A stretch of 64,000 nucleotides of DNA from Brevundimonas sp. (GCF_016742135.1 NZ_JACVCG010000001.1:620001-684000), one strand, 5' to 3'; numbered from the stretch's first letter, positions 34,937 through 44,996 are shown. Translations and numbers: made by a program. The notes: generated by a model not told the origin, from the letters alone.

Positions 34937-35730
34937 CGGTCCTCGGTCGCGGCATAGGCCATGATGCCGGTGGCGACGGCGAGGTTCAGGCTGTCGGCGC
35001 GGCCGCGCATCGGGATCTTGACATTGACGTCGCAGGCGGCGGCGAGGGCGTCGGTGAGGCCGGCCTGTTCATTGCCCATCAGCACCAGACTGGGCCGGGT
35101 GAAGTGGGCCGATCCCGGGGCCTCGGTGGCGTCCAGCCGTGTGCCGATGACGCTGCCGGGCCAGGACTTGCGCCATTCGAGGAAGGCCTCGGGCGTGGTG
35201 CGGGTGAGGGTGACGGCGAACACCGAGCCCATGGTGGCGCGCACGGCCTCGACCGAATAGGGATCGACGCAGTCGCCGATCAGGATGACGCCGCCACAGC
35301 CGGCGGCATCGGCGGTGCGGATGATGGTGCCCAGATTGCCGGGGTCACGCACCTGTTCCAGCGCGATCCAGGCCGGAGCCGAGGTCGGGTCGATATCCTC
35401 CAGCGGCGTATAAACCTGGTCGAAGACGGCCAGCACCGTCTGGGGATTATCACGGCGGCTGATCTTTTCGAGGATGGGGTGGGTGACGACCACGATCTCG
35501 CCGCCGGCCGCCTCGGTCGCCGCACGTGCCCGGTCCAGCAGGGCGTGGGGCCGCGCCTCCATCCCGACCATCAGCAGGCGGGGGGTGCGCCCCATATCAA
35601 GGGCTTCGCCGATGAACTTGAGGCCTTCTGACAGGAACTGGCCGGTGTGCTCGCGTTCCTTTCGCATATGCAGGGCGCGCACCGCCTTGACCGTGTCATT
35701 GGTGAGCGAAGTGATCAGGCGTTCGCTCAT
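34933..35730 (-). CDS. SPOUT-family RNA methyltransferase (TrmH/SpoU type), second copy
   Basis: A 265-residue methyltransferase with the SPOUT motifs LEQVRDPGNLGTIIRTADAAG, LVLMGNEQAGLTDAL and IPMRGRADSLNLAVATGIMAYA. The N-terminal domain (KAVRALHMRKEREHTGQFLSEGLKFI) is typical of 23S rRNA 2'-O-methyltransferases. The start ATG overlaps the stop of the upstream gene by four bases, so it forms an operon with the class I methyltransferase. Its stop TAG overlaps that of hrpB on the other strand (CTAG). The target base is unknown. Confidence 0.88.
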   Translation of the reverse strand: MSERLITSLTNDTVKAVRALHMRKEREHTGQFLSEGLKFIGEALDMGRTPRLLMVGMEARPHALLDRARAATEAAGGEIVVVTHPILEKISRRDNPQTVLAVFDQVYTPLEDIDPTSAPAWIALEQVRDPGNLGTIIRTADAAGCGGVILIGDCVDPYSVEAVRATMGSVFAVTLTRTTPEAFLEWRKSWPGSVIGTRLDATEAPGSAHFTRPSLVLMGNEQAGLTDALAAACDVNVKIPMRGRADSLNLAVATGIMAYAATEDR

Positions 35731-36587
35731 GTCGCGGACCACCGGGAAAAGAAGCTGAGGCCGATGGCGCGGCCGTTCTCGCCAGCTTCCGCGAGGGCCA
35801 GTTCACCCCAGTCGATGCGACCCGCGCGGCCGGCGGTCGCCTGATCCATCAGATGGGCCAGCGACAGGCCCGAGATGCGCGCCGCATAGGCATTGAGCAG
35901 CAGAAAGTCGGCCTGCGGTTCCAGAATGGCGGCGCAATCGGCCAGCAGGCCGGGCAGGTCCTCGAACAGGCGCCAGACCTCGCCCGTCGGCCCGCGCCCG
36001 TATTTCGGAGGGTCGAGGATAACGCCGTCATAGAGCGAGCCGCGCTTGCGCTCGCGGGCGACATAACGCCGGGCGTCCTCGACGATCCAGCGGATGGGCC
36101 GGTCGGCGAGACCCGACAGCTCGGCATTCTCGCGCGCCCAGGCCACGGATTTCTTCGAGGCATCGACGTGGGTAACCTCGGCTCCTGCGGCCGAACAGAC
36201 CAGAGAGGCGACCCCGGTGTAACCGAACAGGTTCAGGATGCGGGTCGGGCGCTTGCGGGCGCGGATGCGCTGGTCCAGCCATTCCCAGTTGGCCGCCTGC
36301 TCCGGGAAGAAGGCGAGGTGGCGGAACGGCGTAAAGCGAGCGGTGAAGCGGACGTCTCCCCAGCCGAGCGGAAAGGCGTCGACCGGCTTTCCGGCAAAGC
36401 GCCAGCGGCCGTCGTCGTCCTCGTCCTGCGGATCGAAGGTGGCATCGGCCCGGTCAAAGGCCGAGGCATCGCGCGGCTCCCAAACGCACTGGGGCTCGGG
36501 CCGGACGACGGTATGGCGGCCATAGCGCTCCAGCTTTCGGCCATGTCCGGAGTCGACGAGGGCATAGTCGGCCCAGTCGCGCGTCAT
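35727..36587 (-). CDS. Class I SAM-dependent methyltransferase (RlmI-like)
   Basis: A 286-residue Rossmann-fold methyltransferase. RILNLFGYTGVASLVCSAAGAEVTHVDAS is the SAM-binding core, and VILDPPKYGRGPTGEVW is the catalytic DPPKYG motif of the RlmI/RlmK group acting on rRNA. The N-terminal PUA-like domain of RlmI is reduced here, so the target is uncertain. The start could be ATG 36587 or an earlier ATG at 36623 overlapping the glycosyltransferase gene. It is directly coupled to a second RNA methyltransferase. Confidence 0.8.
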   Translation of the reverse strand: MTRDWADYALVDSGHGRKLERYGRHTVVRPEPQCVWEPRDASAFDRADATFDPQDEDDDGRWRFAGKPVDAFPLGWGDVRFTARFTPFRHLAFFPEQAANWEWLDQRIRARKRPTRILNLFGYTGVASLVCSAAGAEVTHVDASKKSVAWARENAELSGLADRPIRWIVEDARRYVARERKRGSLYDGVILDPPKYGRGPTGEVWRLFEDLPGLLADCAAILEPQADFLLLNAYAARISGLSLAHLMDQATAGRAGRIDWGELALAEAGENGRAIGLSFFSRWSAT

Positions 36588-36594
36588 CAGAACA

Positions 36595-38082
36595 TCAGGG
36601 TGTGGGGACAGTCTCGAGGCCATGGGGGCTGCTTAAGCGCACCGGCGGTCCGGCGTCCAGCGCGGCAGCCCCGGTTTCGGGCGGAAGGTCGGGCTCCGGA
36701 TCCGGGCGGTGGCGCGTCTTGTCCCAGGCGAAGGGCTCGGTCACCAGCCGCCAGGCGGCATGGACGAAGGCGAGGCTGAGTAGCGACCAGTAGGCCGGGG
36801 CCTGGACGACATCGATCAGGCTGTAGGGAATTCCCGCCCGCCTGGCACCGATGAAGGCCGAAACCCAGGCCATGCCCGCCCCCAGCATCAGGACCCCCAG
36901 CGCCGGTATGGGCGTCGAGGGCGTCAGACCCGCGACCGCAGCCACAAGAACCGAGGCCGCGACCCAGGCGACCGAGGGGGCATGCACTGCGGCCGAGGCC
37001 AGCGACACGCCCACGGTCATCACCAGCGCCAGAAGCCCGCGCAGTCCCAGCGACAGGGGCCGGCGCGTATGCACGCCCCAGGTCTGCATGAACCCTTTCA
37101 TCCACCTGGTTCTTTGAGGCAGCCAGGCGTCGAGGCCACCGGGCGGGGTCTCCCACGTCGGACGCGTCAGGACACCCAGCCGATAACCCGCTCGCCACAG
37201 GCGAAAGCCCAGATCGGCATCCTCGGTGACGTTCCAGGCATCCCAGCCACCCACGCGCTTCAGGATGTCGACGCGGAAGTGGTTGCTGGTCCCGCCGAGA
37301 GGAAAGGGAAGGCCCAGCCGTGTCATGCCGGGCAGGACCACCTCGAACAGGGCGGCATATTCGACGGCAAACTGGCGATCCAGAAAGGGTGAGGCCTCCG
37401 GGCTGCGGGTGCGCCGCCGAATGCGCAGCGGGGCCTGAAGACAGGCCAGGCGACCCGTCGCATCCCGGGCAAAGCAGGCGGCCGCTTCCCGCAGCTGCAG
37501 GGGATCGGGATCGTCCTCGGCGTCGTAGACGGTGATCAGGCGACCGGTGGCCCGGGCCAGGGCATGGTTGAGGGCCCGCGGCTTGGTGCGTGGTTCGCCC
37601 GGCGGAACAATCAGGATCGACAGCCAGTCAGGACGGTCGGCCGCATAGGCGGCCTCGATGGTCTCGTGGTCATGCGCCTCAAGGGCCAGAAACCCCTCGA
37701 GCCGGTCGGCAGGATAGTCGAGGGCCGCCAGATTCTCGACCAGCTGCGGCAGGACCTCGGCCTCGTCGTGCAGGGCGGCAACCACAGTGTAGCGGGGCAG
37801 GGGTGCAGTGCTGACTTGCGGCACACGACGTCGTCCGGAGGCGAGGATCAGGGCCAGTCGCCAGAGAGCGCAGGCGAGGAAGATCGCGGGGACCGCGAAG
37901 GACAGGATCGCGTGAAGTCCGGCCGGATCGCGCCAGACCCAGCCAACCAGTCCAGCCCCAACGGCGATCACGGAGAAGCCTTGCCCCCATGTCAGCGACC
38001 GTCGGCTCGCGCTGAGTGCAGGCGGCGGGCCAGACGCCTCTGCCACGCGGCTTCCCCGCTCGTCTCTTGCTGACGCGTCCAT
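36595..38082 (-). CDS. Family 2 glycosyltransferase (BcsA-like membrane type)
   Basis: A 495-residue inner-membrane enzyme. Two N-terminal helices (about 30-75) precede a GT2 domain with VVAALHDEAEVLPQLVENLA, a DxD in YDAEDDPD, the TEDADL catalytic aspartate and the QRTRWMKGFMQTW acceptor motif. Four or so C-terminal helices follow. This is the layout of processive polysaccharide synthases such as cellulose synthase, but no partner genes (bcsB, export) are near, so the product is unknown. GGGAGGGGAC before the ATG at 38082 is a strong ribosome-binding site. The tail is acidic and proline-rich. Confidence 0.85.
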   Translation of the reverse strand: MDASARDERGSRVAEASGPPPALSASRRSLTWGQGFSVIAVGAGLVGWVWRDPAGLHAILSFAVPAIFLACALWRLALILASGRRRVPQVSTAPLPRYTVVAALHDEAEVLPQLVENLAALDYPADRLEGFLALEAHDHETIEAAYAADRPDWLSILIVPPGEPRTKPRALNHALARATGRLITVYDAEDDPDPLQLREAAACFARDATGRLACLQAPLRIRRRTRSPEASPFLDRQFAVEYAALFEVVLPGMTRLGLPFPLGGTSNHFRVDILKRVGGWDAWNVTEDADLGFRLWRAGYRLGVLTRPTWETPPGGLDAWLPQRTRWMKGFMQTWGVHTRRPLSLGLRGLLALVMTVGVSLASAAVHAPSVAWVAASVLVAAVAGLTPSTPIPALGVLMLGAGMAWVSAFIGARRAGIPYSLIDVVQAPAYWSLLSLAFVHAAWRLVTEPFAWDKTRHRPDPEPDLPPETGAAALDAGPPVRLSSPHGLETVPTP

Positions 38083-38209
38083 GTCCCCTCCCGATCAACG
38101 GGTTAGCCATGATGAGCACGCGGGACAAGCCGGAGCCTCCGACCGACCGCCAACTGGCGCCCGGCGACAAGAGTCAGTATGGCTGGCCGCAACCGCATGG
38201 AGGACAGGC

Positions 38210-38836
38210 TTGCCTGCGACAGCCCCCCGTTCCAGATCCCGGCGCAAACCCAAGGGCGAGGGTCATTTCCGGCGCGAGGAAATTCTGGCCGCCGCCGAGG
38301 GCATCTTTGTCGATCACGGCTATGAGGGCGCGACGATCCGCAAGATCGCCGACGCGGTTGGCCTGTCGTCGACCGCCCTTTATATGCATTTCCCCGACAA
38401 GGCGGCGATCCTGCACGAGATCTGCAAGGAGGCGTTCCAGGCCCTGACGCGGGCCCAGGCCGTGATCATGGAGGCTGACCTGCCGCCGGAACAGCGCCTG
38501 CGACGCCTGATCGAATCCTATATCGCCTTCGGGTTCGACAATCCGAATGCCTATCGCCTGATCTATCTGACGCGCCCGCAAGAGGCCGAGGGTGCAAAGT
38601 CGGCGGCCCAGGAAGTCGGCATCGGCCTGTTCCGGGCGTTCGAGACGGTCGTCCGGGAGGTCGACGCCGCCGGGCATCTGAAGGTCCCCCCGCGTACAGC
38701 GGCCCAGGTAATCTGGGCCGGAGGGCACGGCGTTGTGTCCCTGCTGATCACCAAGCCCTATTTCGACTGGGTGGAGCGGGACCAACTGGTCAAGGCCACG
38801 CTCGACGCCGTGTTCGACGGCCTGATTCGGGCGTGA
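38210..38836 (+). CDS. TetR/AcrR-family transcriptional regulator
   Basis: A 208-residue repressor. The N-terminal helix-turn-helix is REEILAAAEGIFVDHGYEGATIRKIADAVGLSSTALYMHFPDK, given here in outline (about residues 20-65), a textbook TetR domain. The C-terminal domain is ligand-binding and unrecognised. The start is a TTG at 38210 because GGAGG lies six bases upstream (38199-38203). An ATG at 38081 would add 43 unconserved residues and overlap the glycosyltransferase. Its stop overlaps the GTG of the next gene, so it probably controls the downstream ABC importer. Confidence 0.85.
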   Translation: MPATAPRSRSRRKPKGEGHFRREEILAAAEGIFVDHGYEGATIRKIADAVGLSSTALYMHFPDKAAILHEICKEAFQALTRAQAVIMEADLPPEQRLRRLIESYIAFGFDNPNAYRLIYLTRPQEAEGAKSAAQEVGIGLFRAFETVVREVDAAGHLKVPPRTAAQVIWAGGHGVVSLLITKPYFDWVERDQLVKATLDAVFDGLIRA

Positions 38837-39657
38837 CCCGGTCGGCCCTGCCGGTCATCGTCACCCTCCTGCTGCTGGCGGGGTGCGGGTCCGCTTACAG
38901 CGAATCCGGGGGCGAGAGCCTGCGGGTTCTGTCGCTGGATCAGTGCGCGGACCAGTATGTGATGGCGATGGGCGAAGGGCATGAGTTGGCCCTGTCGCCG
39001 CGCGCGGACGACCCGGACTCGTGGCTTCGCGCCGAGGCCACCGGGCACAGGATGCTGCGCCCGACGCTGGAGTCGGTGGTCGCCTGGGCCCCCGATGTCG
39101 TCGTGCGCTACTGGGGTGGGGATGCCCGGTTGCTGGCCCAGCTGGAGCGTCAGGGGGTGAGGGTCGTGACCCTCGCCGACGCCGCCGACTTCGCCTCGGT
39201 CGAGCGGAGCATCCTCGATGTGGCGCAGGCTCTGGATCGTCGCACCGCGGGGCAAGCCCTGATCGACAGGATGCGCGCGACTCTCGACGACGGCGCATCG
39301 TCGGAAAGGGCACATCCGGTTGCCGCCCTGTATCTGACGGCCGGGGGCTTCACCAGTGGCTCCGGTACCCTGATCGACGCCAGCCTGACGGCTGCGGGGC
39401 TTGAGAACGCCGCCGGGCATCCCGGATTCGGCGCGGTGCGGGTGGAGCGGCTGGCCATGGACCCACCCGACCGGTTTGCCCTCGGCTTCTACGACCAGAC
39501 GCGCGCTGACCGGCGCGGTCCGGGGCGGCATCCGCTGGTAAAGCGTCTTGTCGAGGAACGGCCGAATGTCCGGCTGCCGGCCGGCATGCTGACCTGTCCC
39601 GCCTGGTTCATGACCGAGGCCGTGCCCATCTTGGCCGACCTGCGGGACGCACAATGA
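38833..39657 (+). CDS. ABC importer substrate-binding lipoprotein (FecB/BtuF type)
   Basis: A 274-residue lipoprotein. VIVTLLLLAGCGS supplies a lipobox. RVLSLDQCADQYVMAMGEG and the following PTLESVVAWAPDVVVRYWGGDARLLAQLERQGVRVV region (about 75-115) match the helical-backbone binding proteins for cobalamin, haem or ferric siderophores. The ligand cannot be read from the sequence; no TonB receptor or B12 riboswitch lies nearby. The GTG start overlaps the tetR stop (GTGA), and the stop overlaps the permease ATG. Confidence 0.85.
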   Translation: MTRSALPVIVTLLLLAGCGSAYSESGGESLRVLSLDQCADQYVMAMGEGHELALSPRADDPDSWLRAEATGHRMLRPTLESVVAWAPDVVVRYWGGDARLLAQLERQGVRVVTLADAADFASVERSILDVAQALDRRTAGQALIDRMRATLDDGASSERAHPVAALYLTAGGFTSGSGTLIDASLTAAGLENAAGHPGFGAVRVERLAMDPPDRFALGFYDQTRADRRGPGRHPLVKRLVEERPNVRLPAGMLTCPAWFMTEAVPILADLRDAQ

Positions 39658-40640
39658 CGGTGGCGCGGATCAATCTGATGCTTGCATTGGCACTCGCGCT
39701 CGCCCTGATCGCGGCGCTGACGCTCGGCGAGGTCGGACTGAGCGGGGCGCAGTATGGGCTGGCGTTCAGAGACCCCGGGTCGGGGCCGGGACTGATCCTG
39801 TGGCAGGTGCGGGCGCCGCGCGCCGTCTGTGCGGTGTTTGTGGGCGCGGCGCTGGGTCTGTCGGGCGCGCTGATGCAGGGGCTGCTCCGCAATCCTCTGG
39901 CCGAGCCGGGCGTGCTGGGCGTGTCGGCCACCGCCAGTCTGGGAGGCGCGCTGGTGCTCGTCGCGGGGGCGGGCATGGTCACCGGCGCGGTCGAACTGGC
40001 CGCCCTGGCCGGAGCCGGCATCGGGGCGGCGGCGCTGGTTGCCTTTGCGGCGCGTATCCGGGCCCCGGAGGCCCTGATCCTGTTCGGGGTGGCCCTGTCC
40101 AGCTTTGCCGGGGCGGCGACCGCCCTGATCTTCAACCTGTCGCCTTCGCCAATTGCGACGGCGGAGGTCATGGCGTGGCTGCTGGGCTCGGTGCAGAACC
40201 GGGGCTGGGGGGATGTGTTGTGGGTCTCCGCCGCGCTGGTGCCCGCCGCCGCCCTTGCCGTGCTGAGCGCGCCCGGGCTGAAGGCCCTGTCTCTGGGCGA
40301 TGAGACGGCGCGGACGCTGGGCCTGCCGCTGGACCGGCTGAGAGTGCTGGCGCTGATCGCCGCCAGTCTGGCCGCAGGCGCCGCTGTCGCGACGGCCGGT
40401 GTGATCGGCTTTGTCGGTCTGGTGGCCCCGCACCTGGTGCGGGCGTCGGTCCGGGCAGATCCGGGACGCGTATTGATGCCCTCGGCGCTGGCCGGGGGAC
40501 TGATCCTGGTTATTGCGGACCTGATGACGCGTATCACCCCCACGGATCAGGAGCTGAAGCTGGGGGTGTTCACGGCTCTGGTCGGCGCGCCGCTGTTTGC
40601 CCTGATCGCGTGGCGCGCCGCCCGCGCGTGGAGAGTCTGA
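39654..40640 (+). CDS. FecCD/BtuC-type ABC transporter permease
   Basis: A 328-residue membrane protein with about ten helices. QVRAPRAVCAVFVGAALGLSGALMQGLLRNPLAEPGVLGV is the family signature at about residues 45-85. GVIGFVGLVAPHLVR is the cytoplasmic coupling loop that meets the ATPase. It forms the channel of the importer whose binding protein is upstream and ATPase downstream. ATGA overlap at the start and a two-base gap at the end show strong coupling. Confidence 0.93.
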   Translation: MTVARINLMLALALALALIAALTLGEVGLSGAQYGLAFRDPGSGPGLILWQVRAPRAVCAVFVGAALGLSGALMQGLLRNPLAEPGVLGVSATASLGGALVLVAGAGMVTGAVELAALAGAGIGAAALVAFAARIRAPEALILFGVALSSFAGAATALIFNLSPSPIATAEVMAWLLGSVQNRGWGDVLWVSAALVPAAALAVLSAPGLKALSLGDETARTLGLPLDRLRVLALIAASLAAGAAVATAGVIGFVGLVAPHLVRASVRADPGRVLMPSALAGGLILVIADLMTRITPTDQELKLGVFTALVGAPLFALIAWRAARAWRV

Positions 40641-40642
40641 GT

Positions 40643-41404
40643 ATGGCCTCCACACCCCGGCTGAAGATCGAGGGCCTGAGCCTGTCGCGCGGCAAGCGGA
40701 CCGTCGTGCACGACGTCAGCCTGTCGGTGATGCCGGGCGAGCTGGTCGCATTGGTCGGGCCGAATGGAGCCGGCAAGACCAGCCTGATGCAGGCCGTGTG
40801 CGGCCTGATGAAGCCGGAAAGCGGGCGCATTGCGATCGATGGAAAGGCTCTCACCACCCTCGGCCCCCGCGAACGGGCAAAGGCACTGGCCTATCTGCCG
40901 CAGGATGGGACAGTCGCATGGAACCTGCCGGTGATCGAGGTGGTGGCGCTGGGGGCTGTGTTCCTTGAGCCCGATGGGGCGAGGGGCCGCGCGATGGCCG
41001 CGCTGGAGGAGGTCGAGGCCGGGGCGCTGGCGGACCGCGGCGTTGCCGAGCTGTCCGGGGGCGAGCGGGCGAGGGTGCTGCTGGCCCGTGTGCTGGCGTC
41101 AGACGCGGGCCTGCTTCTGGCGGACGAACCCGTTGCTGGTCTCGACCCGGAAGGTCAGCTGCTGGTGCTGGAGCGGCTGAAGGCGCGGGCTGGAGCAGGC
41201 CAGACGGTGGTGGCCAGCCTGCACGACCTGTCGCTGGCGGCGCGGTTTGCCGACCGGGTGATCGTCATGGATCGGGGCGAGGTCCGCGCCGACGGGGCCC
41301 CCGCGGTGGCATTGGATGCCGCCATACTGGCCGAGGTGTTCGGACTGGCCGGACGCTGGCTGGACGGAACCGGGGCCCCGGTGCTTGCGCTGAGCCGCCT
41401 CTAG
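40643..41404 (+). CDS. FecE/BtuD-type ABC transporter ATPase
   Basis: A 253-residue ATPase. Walker A is GPNGAGKTSLMQAV, the Q-loop is YLPQDG, the signature LSGGERARVLLARVL, Walker B LLADEPVAGLD, and the H-loop SLHDLSLAARF. All are intact. It energises the cobalamin/iron-type importer. The ATG at 40643 is the domain start. Its TAG stop overlaps the TAG of the opposing transglycosylase (CTAG at 41401-41404). Confidence 0.95.
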   Translation: MASTPRLKIEGLSLSRGKRTVVHDVSLSVMPGELVALVGPNGAGKTSLMQAVCGLMKPESGRIAIDGKALTTLGPRERAKALAYLPQDGTVAWNLPVIEVVALGAVFLEPDGARGRAMAALEEVEAGALADRGVAELSGGERARVLLARVLASDAGLLLADEPVAGLDPEGQLLVLERLKARAGAGQTVVASLHDLSLAARFADRVIVMDRGEVRADGAPAVALDAAILAEVFGLAGRWLDGTGAPVLALSRL

Positions 41405-43497
41405 TTCGCGAGAGACAGATAGGGCGTCGGGCCTGATCCGCCGCGCGCCAGATCCTGTGACAGGGTCAGCTCGGCTGTGCCATCGCCGAGTCGCGCCTTG
41501 TAAATCTGCATATTCTCCATGACCCGCATCATATAGTTGCGCGTCTCGGTGAAGGGCGTGCACTCGATGAAATCCACCGGGTCAACGATGCCGCCGCGCG
41601 GGTCGCCACAGCGGGCGATCCACTGGGGCGGCCGGGCCGGGCCGGCGTTGTAGCCGACAGCCGCCAGGATCATCGACCCGCCATTGGCGACCATCAACTC
41701 GCCGAGATGATAGCTGCCCAGCGTCATATTGTAGTCCGGGTCCCAGAGGCGTTCGGCCGAATAGGGCATACCCAGGCGGCGGGCGACGCCGGAGGCCGTG
41801 GACGGCAGGAACTGCATCATGCCGCGGGCGTCGGCGGTGGACACCGCCCGGGGATCAAAGCTCGACTCCTGACGGGTGATGGCCAGGGTGAAGGCCAGGG
41901 GAGCGGCACCCGCAACCTCGGGCGGGATGCGGATCGGATACTGGCGACCGGGCATGAGCCAGCCGCGCTGGCTGGCAGCGCGTCCGACCATCATCGAGCC
42001 GAACCGGTCGCCGAAACCGAGCACCATATCCATCAGCTGGGCGACGTCGGCGGCCGTCGGCAGGGTGTCGTCGAGATGATAGGCAAAGGCGCGGAGCAGC
42101 CCCGCTTCGCCGGCTTCCCCCGCCATGCGGGTCGCCTGAACGACCTCATTCCGTTCAAAGGCCGCGCGGGCCTCGGGCGTGATCTCGGGATCGGCGGGCA
42201 GGATGATGCGCGTCTGACCCGCCTTTTCAGCCGCCAGCTGGCCATAGAAGGACTGGATGTGCACGGCACCGGCGGCATAATGGCTTTGCGCCGTCGCCGT
42301 GTCGCCCATGGCCTCGGTCGCGCGTCCTAGCCAGTAGAGCGCCCGCCCCTGGGTGATCGGAGTGCCGGACATCTGCCGCAGGGACTCGAAATGGCGCGCG
42401 GCCCGGGCGGGGTCGTTCAGTTTCACCAGGGCGACCCAGCCTGCGAAGAATTCCGCATCGACCATGCGCTCGCCGCCGGGGAAGCCATGGCCCGCCATGG
42501 AGTCATAGGCCGCCTGCCAGTTCCGGACCTCCAGCGCGTCGAGGAAGTAGTTGCGACGCTCGCTCCAGAGGGTGTTCTGGCCGTCGGAGTGGGTCGGGGC
42601 TGCGGGCAAGCCCGCCAGCAGGGCGAAGCCTTCTCCCCGTCGCCCCTGGGAACGCAGGATGCGGACCCGCTCCAGCACGACGGCGGGGTGACCCGCCTGG
42701 GCCGGGGTCAGACCGGCGACGATGGCATCGGGCGCATAGGCAGTGCGCAGGGCGAGAACCGCCTGGGCGATGGTGCGCTGTTCGGCCCCGACCCGGTCGA
42801 TCATGGCGCGGGTGGCGGGCCCATGGGGTCCCAGCAACAGCATGTTCAGCCGCGCCTCGTCATCGGCCGGCGCGATCCAGTTCGGCCAGATCGACAGGAT
42901 GCGGGTCTGATTGGCCGCGTCGAAGGACTGGTTCCGCCACCAGTCGCGAATGATGGGGCGCGCCTCATCGCCCCGGCCCATGGCCTCGAGCGCCAGCGCC
43001 AGACCGATGGCGCCGTCAACGGTCAGGGGCGGGCGGCCGTCGAAGAAGGCAATGACGTCAGCGGGACTGGCCGCGCTGCGGGTAATCGCGCGCTCCCCCG
43101 CCATGATGCGGCTTGCAGCGCGGGGCCAGTCGGCGAAGGTCACGCGGGCGCGGGCCAGTTCCTCGAAGCTCATCAGGTCCGCCGAGGTGTCGACGAGGGC
43201 CCACTCCACCATCTTGCGGGCCGTGGCGTTTCCGATCCCGGCCGCCAGGCTGCGGGCACGGTCGATGTCCCGGGCGCGGGCTGCTGTGAGTGCCTGATTG
43301 AGCAGGCGGGCTTCGGCCTCGCTGAGCAGGCGGACGGTCGCGCCATAAGGCACTTCCTGGGTCCGGGTGGCGGACTTGGAGGCGGGTAGCCAGGTCACCG
43401 ATGACAGGTTGGAAACCAGCACCTCGGGCGCGGGGGCGCTGAGGGCCAGGATCGTGGCCAGGATCGATGTCAGCATGGTTTGTCCTAACCCCATCAT
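41401..43497 (-). CDS. Soluble lytic murein transglycosylase
   Basis: A 698-residue periplasmic enzyme that cleaves peptidoglycan to 1,6-anhydromuropeptides. A signal peptide (about 1-25) leads to a long alpha-helical superhelix (U and L domains), then the C-terminal SLT domain from about residue 510. [29 protein letters not shown] (in outline) contains the catalytic Glu, and [13 protein letters not shown] is another family motif. Length matches E. coli Slt70. ATGs at 43497, 43494 and 43476 are all possible starts. It is divergent from dapA. Confidence 0.92.
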   Translation of the reverse strand: MMGLGQTMLTSILATILALSAPAPEVLVSNLSSVTWLPASKSATRTQEVPYGATVRLLSEAEARLLNQALTAARARDIDRARSLAAGIGNATARKMVEWALVDTSADLMSFEELARARVTFADWPRAASRIMAGERAITRSAASPADVIAFFDGRPPLTVDGAIGLALALEAMGRGDEARPIIRDWWRNQSFDAANQTRILSIWPNWIAPADDEARLNMLLLGPHGPATRAMIDRVGAEQRTIAQAVLALRTAYAPDAIVAGLTPAQAGHPAVVLERVRILRSQGRRGEGFALLAGLPAAPTHSDGQNTLWSERRNYFLDALEVRNWQAAYDSMAGHGFPGGERMVDAEFFAGWVALVKLNDPARAARHFESLRQMSGTPITQGRALYWLGRATEAMGDTATAQSHYAAGAVHIQSFYGQLAAEKAGQTRIILPADPEITPEARAAFERNEVVQATRMAGEAGEAGLLRAFAYHLDDTLPTAADVAQLMDMVLGFGDRFGSMMVGRAASQRGWLMPGRQYPIRIPPEVAGAAPLAFTLAITRQESSFDPRAVSTADARGMMQFLPSTASGVARRLGMPYSAERLWDPDYNMTLGSYHLGELMVANGGSMILAAVGYNAGPARPPQWIARCGDPRGGIVDPVDFIECTPFTETRNYMMRVMENMQIYKARLGDGTAELTLSQDLARGGSGPTPYLSLAN

Positions 43498-43582
43498 CTC
43501 GGTTGCGGCGGCTCAAGGCGCCCCTTACGTTCGAAACCTTTCCGCAGACTCGCTAAAGCCCACGCGAAGGACCATCGTTCCC

Positions 43583-44467
43583 ATGACCGGCCCGACTTTC
43601 AAGGGCGTGATCACCGCCTTGATCACACCTCTTCGTGACGGAAAGGTGGACGATACCGCCTTGACCGCCCTGGTGGAACGCCAGATCGCGGCCGGAGTCC
43701 ACGGCCTCGTGCCCATGGGAACCACCGGCGAGAGCGCGACCCTGACGGCGGAAGAGCACGCACATGTGATCGAGGCCGTGGTCGCGACCGTGGCGGGCCG
43801 TGTGCGCGTGATCGCGGGGGCGGGTTCGTCCTCGACTGCGGCCGCCATCGACAAGGTTCGCCACGCCAAGACCGTCGGCGCGGACGGGGCTCTGGTGGTG
43901 ACTCCCTATTACAACCGGCCCTCGCAGGAAGGCCTGGCCCTGCATTTCGAGGCCATAGCCGAGGCCGTGCAACTGCCGGTGCTACTTTACAACGTGCCTG
44001 GCCGGACCGGCGTGGATATGTCGAACGAGACGGTGGCGCGGCTGGCCAGACACCCGAACATCGTCGGCATCAAGGATGCCACGGCGGACCTGGCCCGGGC
44101 CAGCTGGATGCGGACCCATGTCGACGGCCGCTTTGATCTCATCTCAGGCGATGACCCCAGCTTCCTCGGCTATCTGGCCCATGGGGGGCACGGGGTGATT
44201 TCGGTGACGTCGAATGTCGCGCCCGAGGCCATGGTGGCGCTTTATGACGCGGTCCAGGCCGGCGATCTGGAAAGCGCCCGCCTGTGGCAGGATCGGCTGA
44301 TCGACCTGCACAAGGCGCTGTTCCTCGATAATTCACCGGCGCCGACAAAATACGCCCTGTCGCAACTGGGTCTGTGCAGCGAAGAGGTACGGCTGCCGCT
44401 GGCGCCCACGGCCGATGCGGTCAGGCCGGCCATCGACCGCGCCATGAAGGCGGCAGGCGTTCAGTGA
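43583..44467 (+). CDS. dapA: 4-hydroxy-tetrahydrodipicolinate synthase
   Basis: A 294-residue TIM-barrel enzyme, the first step of the diaminopimelate/lysine branch. [16 protein letters not shown] is the substrate loop, [11 protein letters not shown] holds the catalytic Tyr, [12 protein letters not shown] the Arg, and [11 protein letters not shown] the Schiff-base Lys. [11 protein letters not shown] is also typical. ATG 43583 is the conserved start; longer in-frame versions overlap the divergent slt gene. Its stop overlaps the smpB start (TGATG), so lysine/cell-wall precursor synthesis and trans-translation share a transcript. Confidence 0.97.
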   Translation: MTGPTFKGVITALITPLRDGKVDDTALTALVERQIAAGVHGLVPMGTTGESATLTAEEHAHVIEAVVATVAGRVRVIAGAGSSSTAAAIDKVRHAKTVGADGALVVTPYYNRPSQEGLALHFEAIAEAVQLPVLLYNVPGRTGVDMSNETVARLARHPNIVGIKDATADLARASWMRTHVDGRFDLISGDDPSFLGYLAHGGHGVISVTSNVAPEAMVALYDAVQAGDLESARLWQDRLIDLHKALFLDNSPAPTKYALSQLGLCSEEVRLPLAPTADAVRPAIDRAMKAAGVQ

Positions 44468-44970
44468 TGGCGCAAGCACCCACCCAGAGGCGTCCTCAGT
44501 CAGACAAAAAGAAATATGCGCCGAAGGTGATCGCGGAGAACCGACGCGCGCGCTTTGACTATTTTCTGGATGCACCGGTCGAGGCCGGGATTGCCCTGGT
44601 CGGGACCGAGATCAAGGCGTTACGGGCCGGGCGGGCCAACATCGCCGAAAGCTATGCCGCCATCGAGGGGCGCGAGATCGTGCTCGTGAACGCCGATATC
44701 CCGCCCTATGCCCAGGCCAACCGGTTCAACCATGAGCCGCGACGTCCGCGAAAGCTGCTGCTGCACCGGCGACAGATCGACCGGATGATCGGTGCCGTTC
44801 AGAAGGAGGGGCAGACGCTGATCCCTCTCAAGCTTTATCTGAACGAGTCGGGCAAGGCGAAGGTCGAGCTGGCACTGGCCAAGGGCAAGAAGCTGCACGA
44901 CAAACGCGAGACCTCCGCCAAACGCGACTGGCAGCGCGACAAGGCCCGCCTCCTGCGCGACAAAGGCTGA
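44467..44970 (+). CDS. smpB: SsrA-binding protein SmpB
   Basis: A 167-residue RNA-binding protein that delivers tmRNA to stalled ribosomes. The core shows [34 protein letters not shown] (in outline, about residues 20-55) with the GTEIK motif, [28 protein letters not shown], and the basic C-terminal tail [11 protein letters not shown]. It is normal in length. No tmRNA gene is visible within the window. Confidence 0.97.
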   Translation: MAQAPTQRRPQSDKKKYAPKVIAENRRARFDYFLDAPVEAGIALVGTEIKALRAGRANIAESYAAIEGREIVLVNADIPPYAQANRFNHEPRRPRKLLLHRRQIDRMIGAVQKEGQTLIPLKLYLNESGKAKVELALAKGKKLHDKRETSAKRDWQRDKARLLRDKG

Positions 44971-44972
44971 CG

Positions 44973-44996
44973 CCGGCCCCTTAGCCGAGGGGCTGG
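44973..44996. terminator. Hairpin between smpB and the convergent small gene
   Basis: CCGGCCCCT (44973-44981), loop TAGCCG, AGGGGCTGG (44988-44996) form a 9-bp stem with one G-U pair. It overlaps the stop of the small gene on the minus strand (44981-44983). It has no U-tract. Confidence 0.45.

Noticed and set aside
38081..38209. Extended N-terminus of the TetR regulator from ATG 38081
   Set aside because: It overlaps the divergent glycosyltransferase start, adds low-complexity residues, and lacks the good ribosome-binding site seen before TTG 38210.
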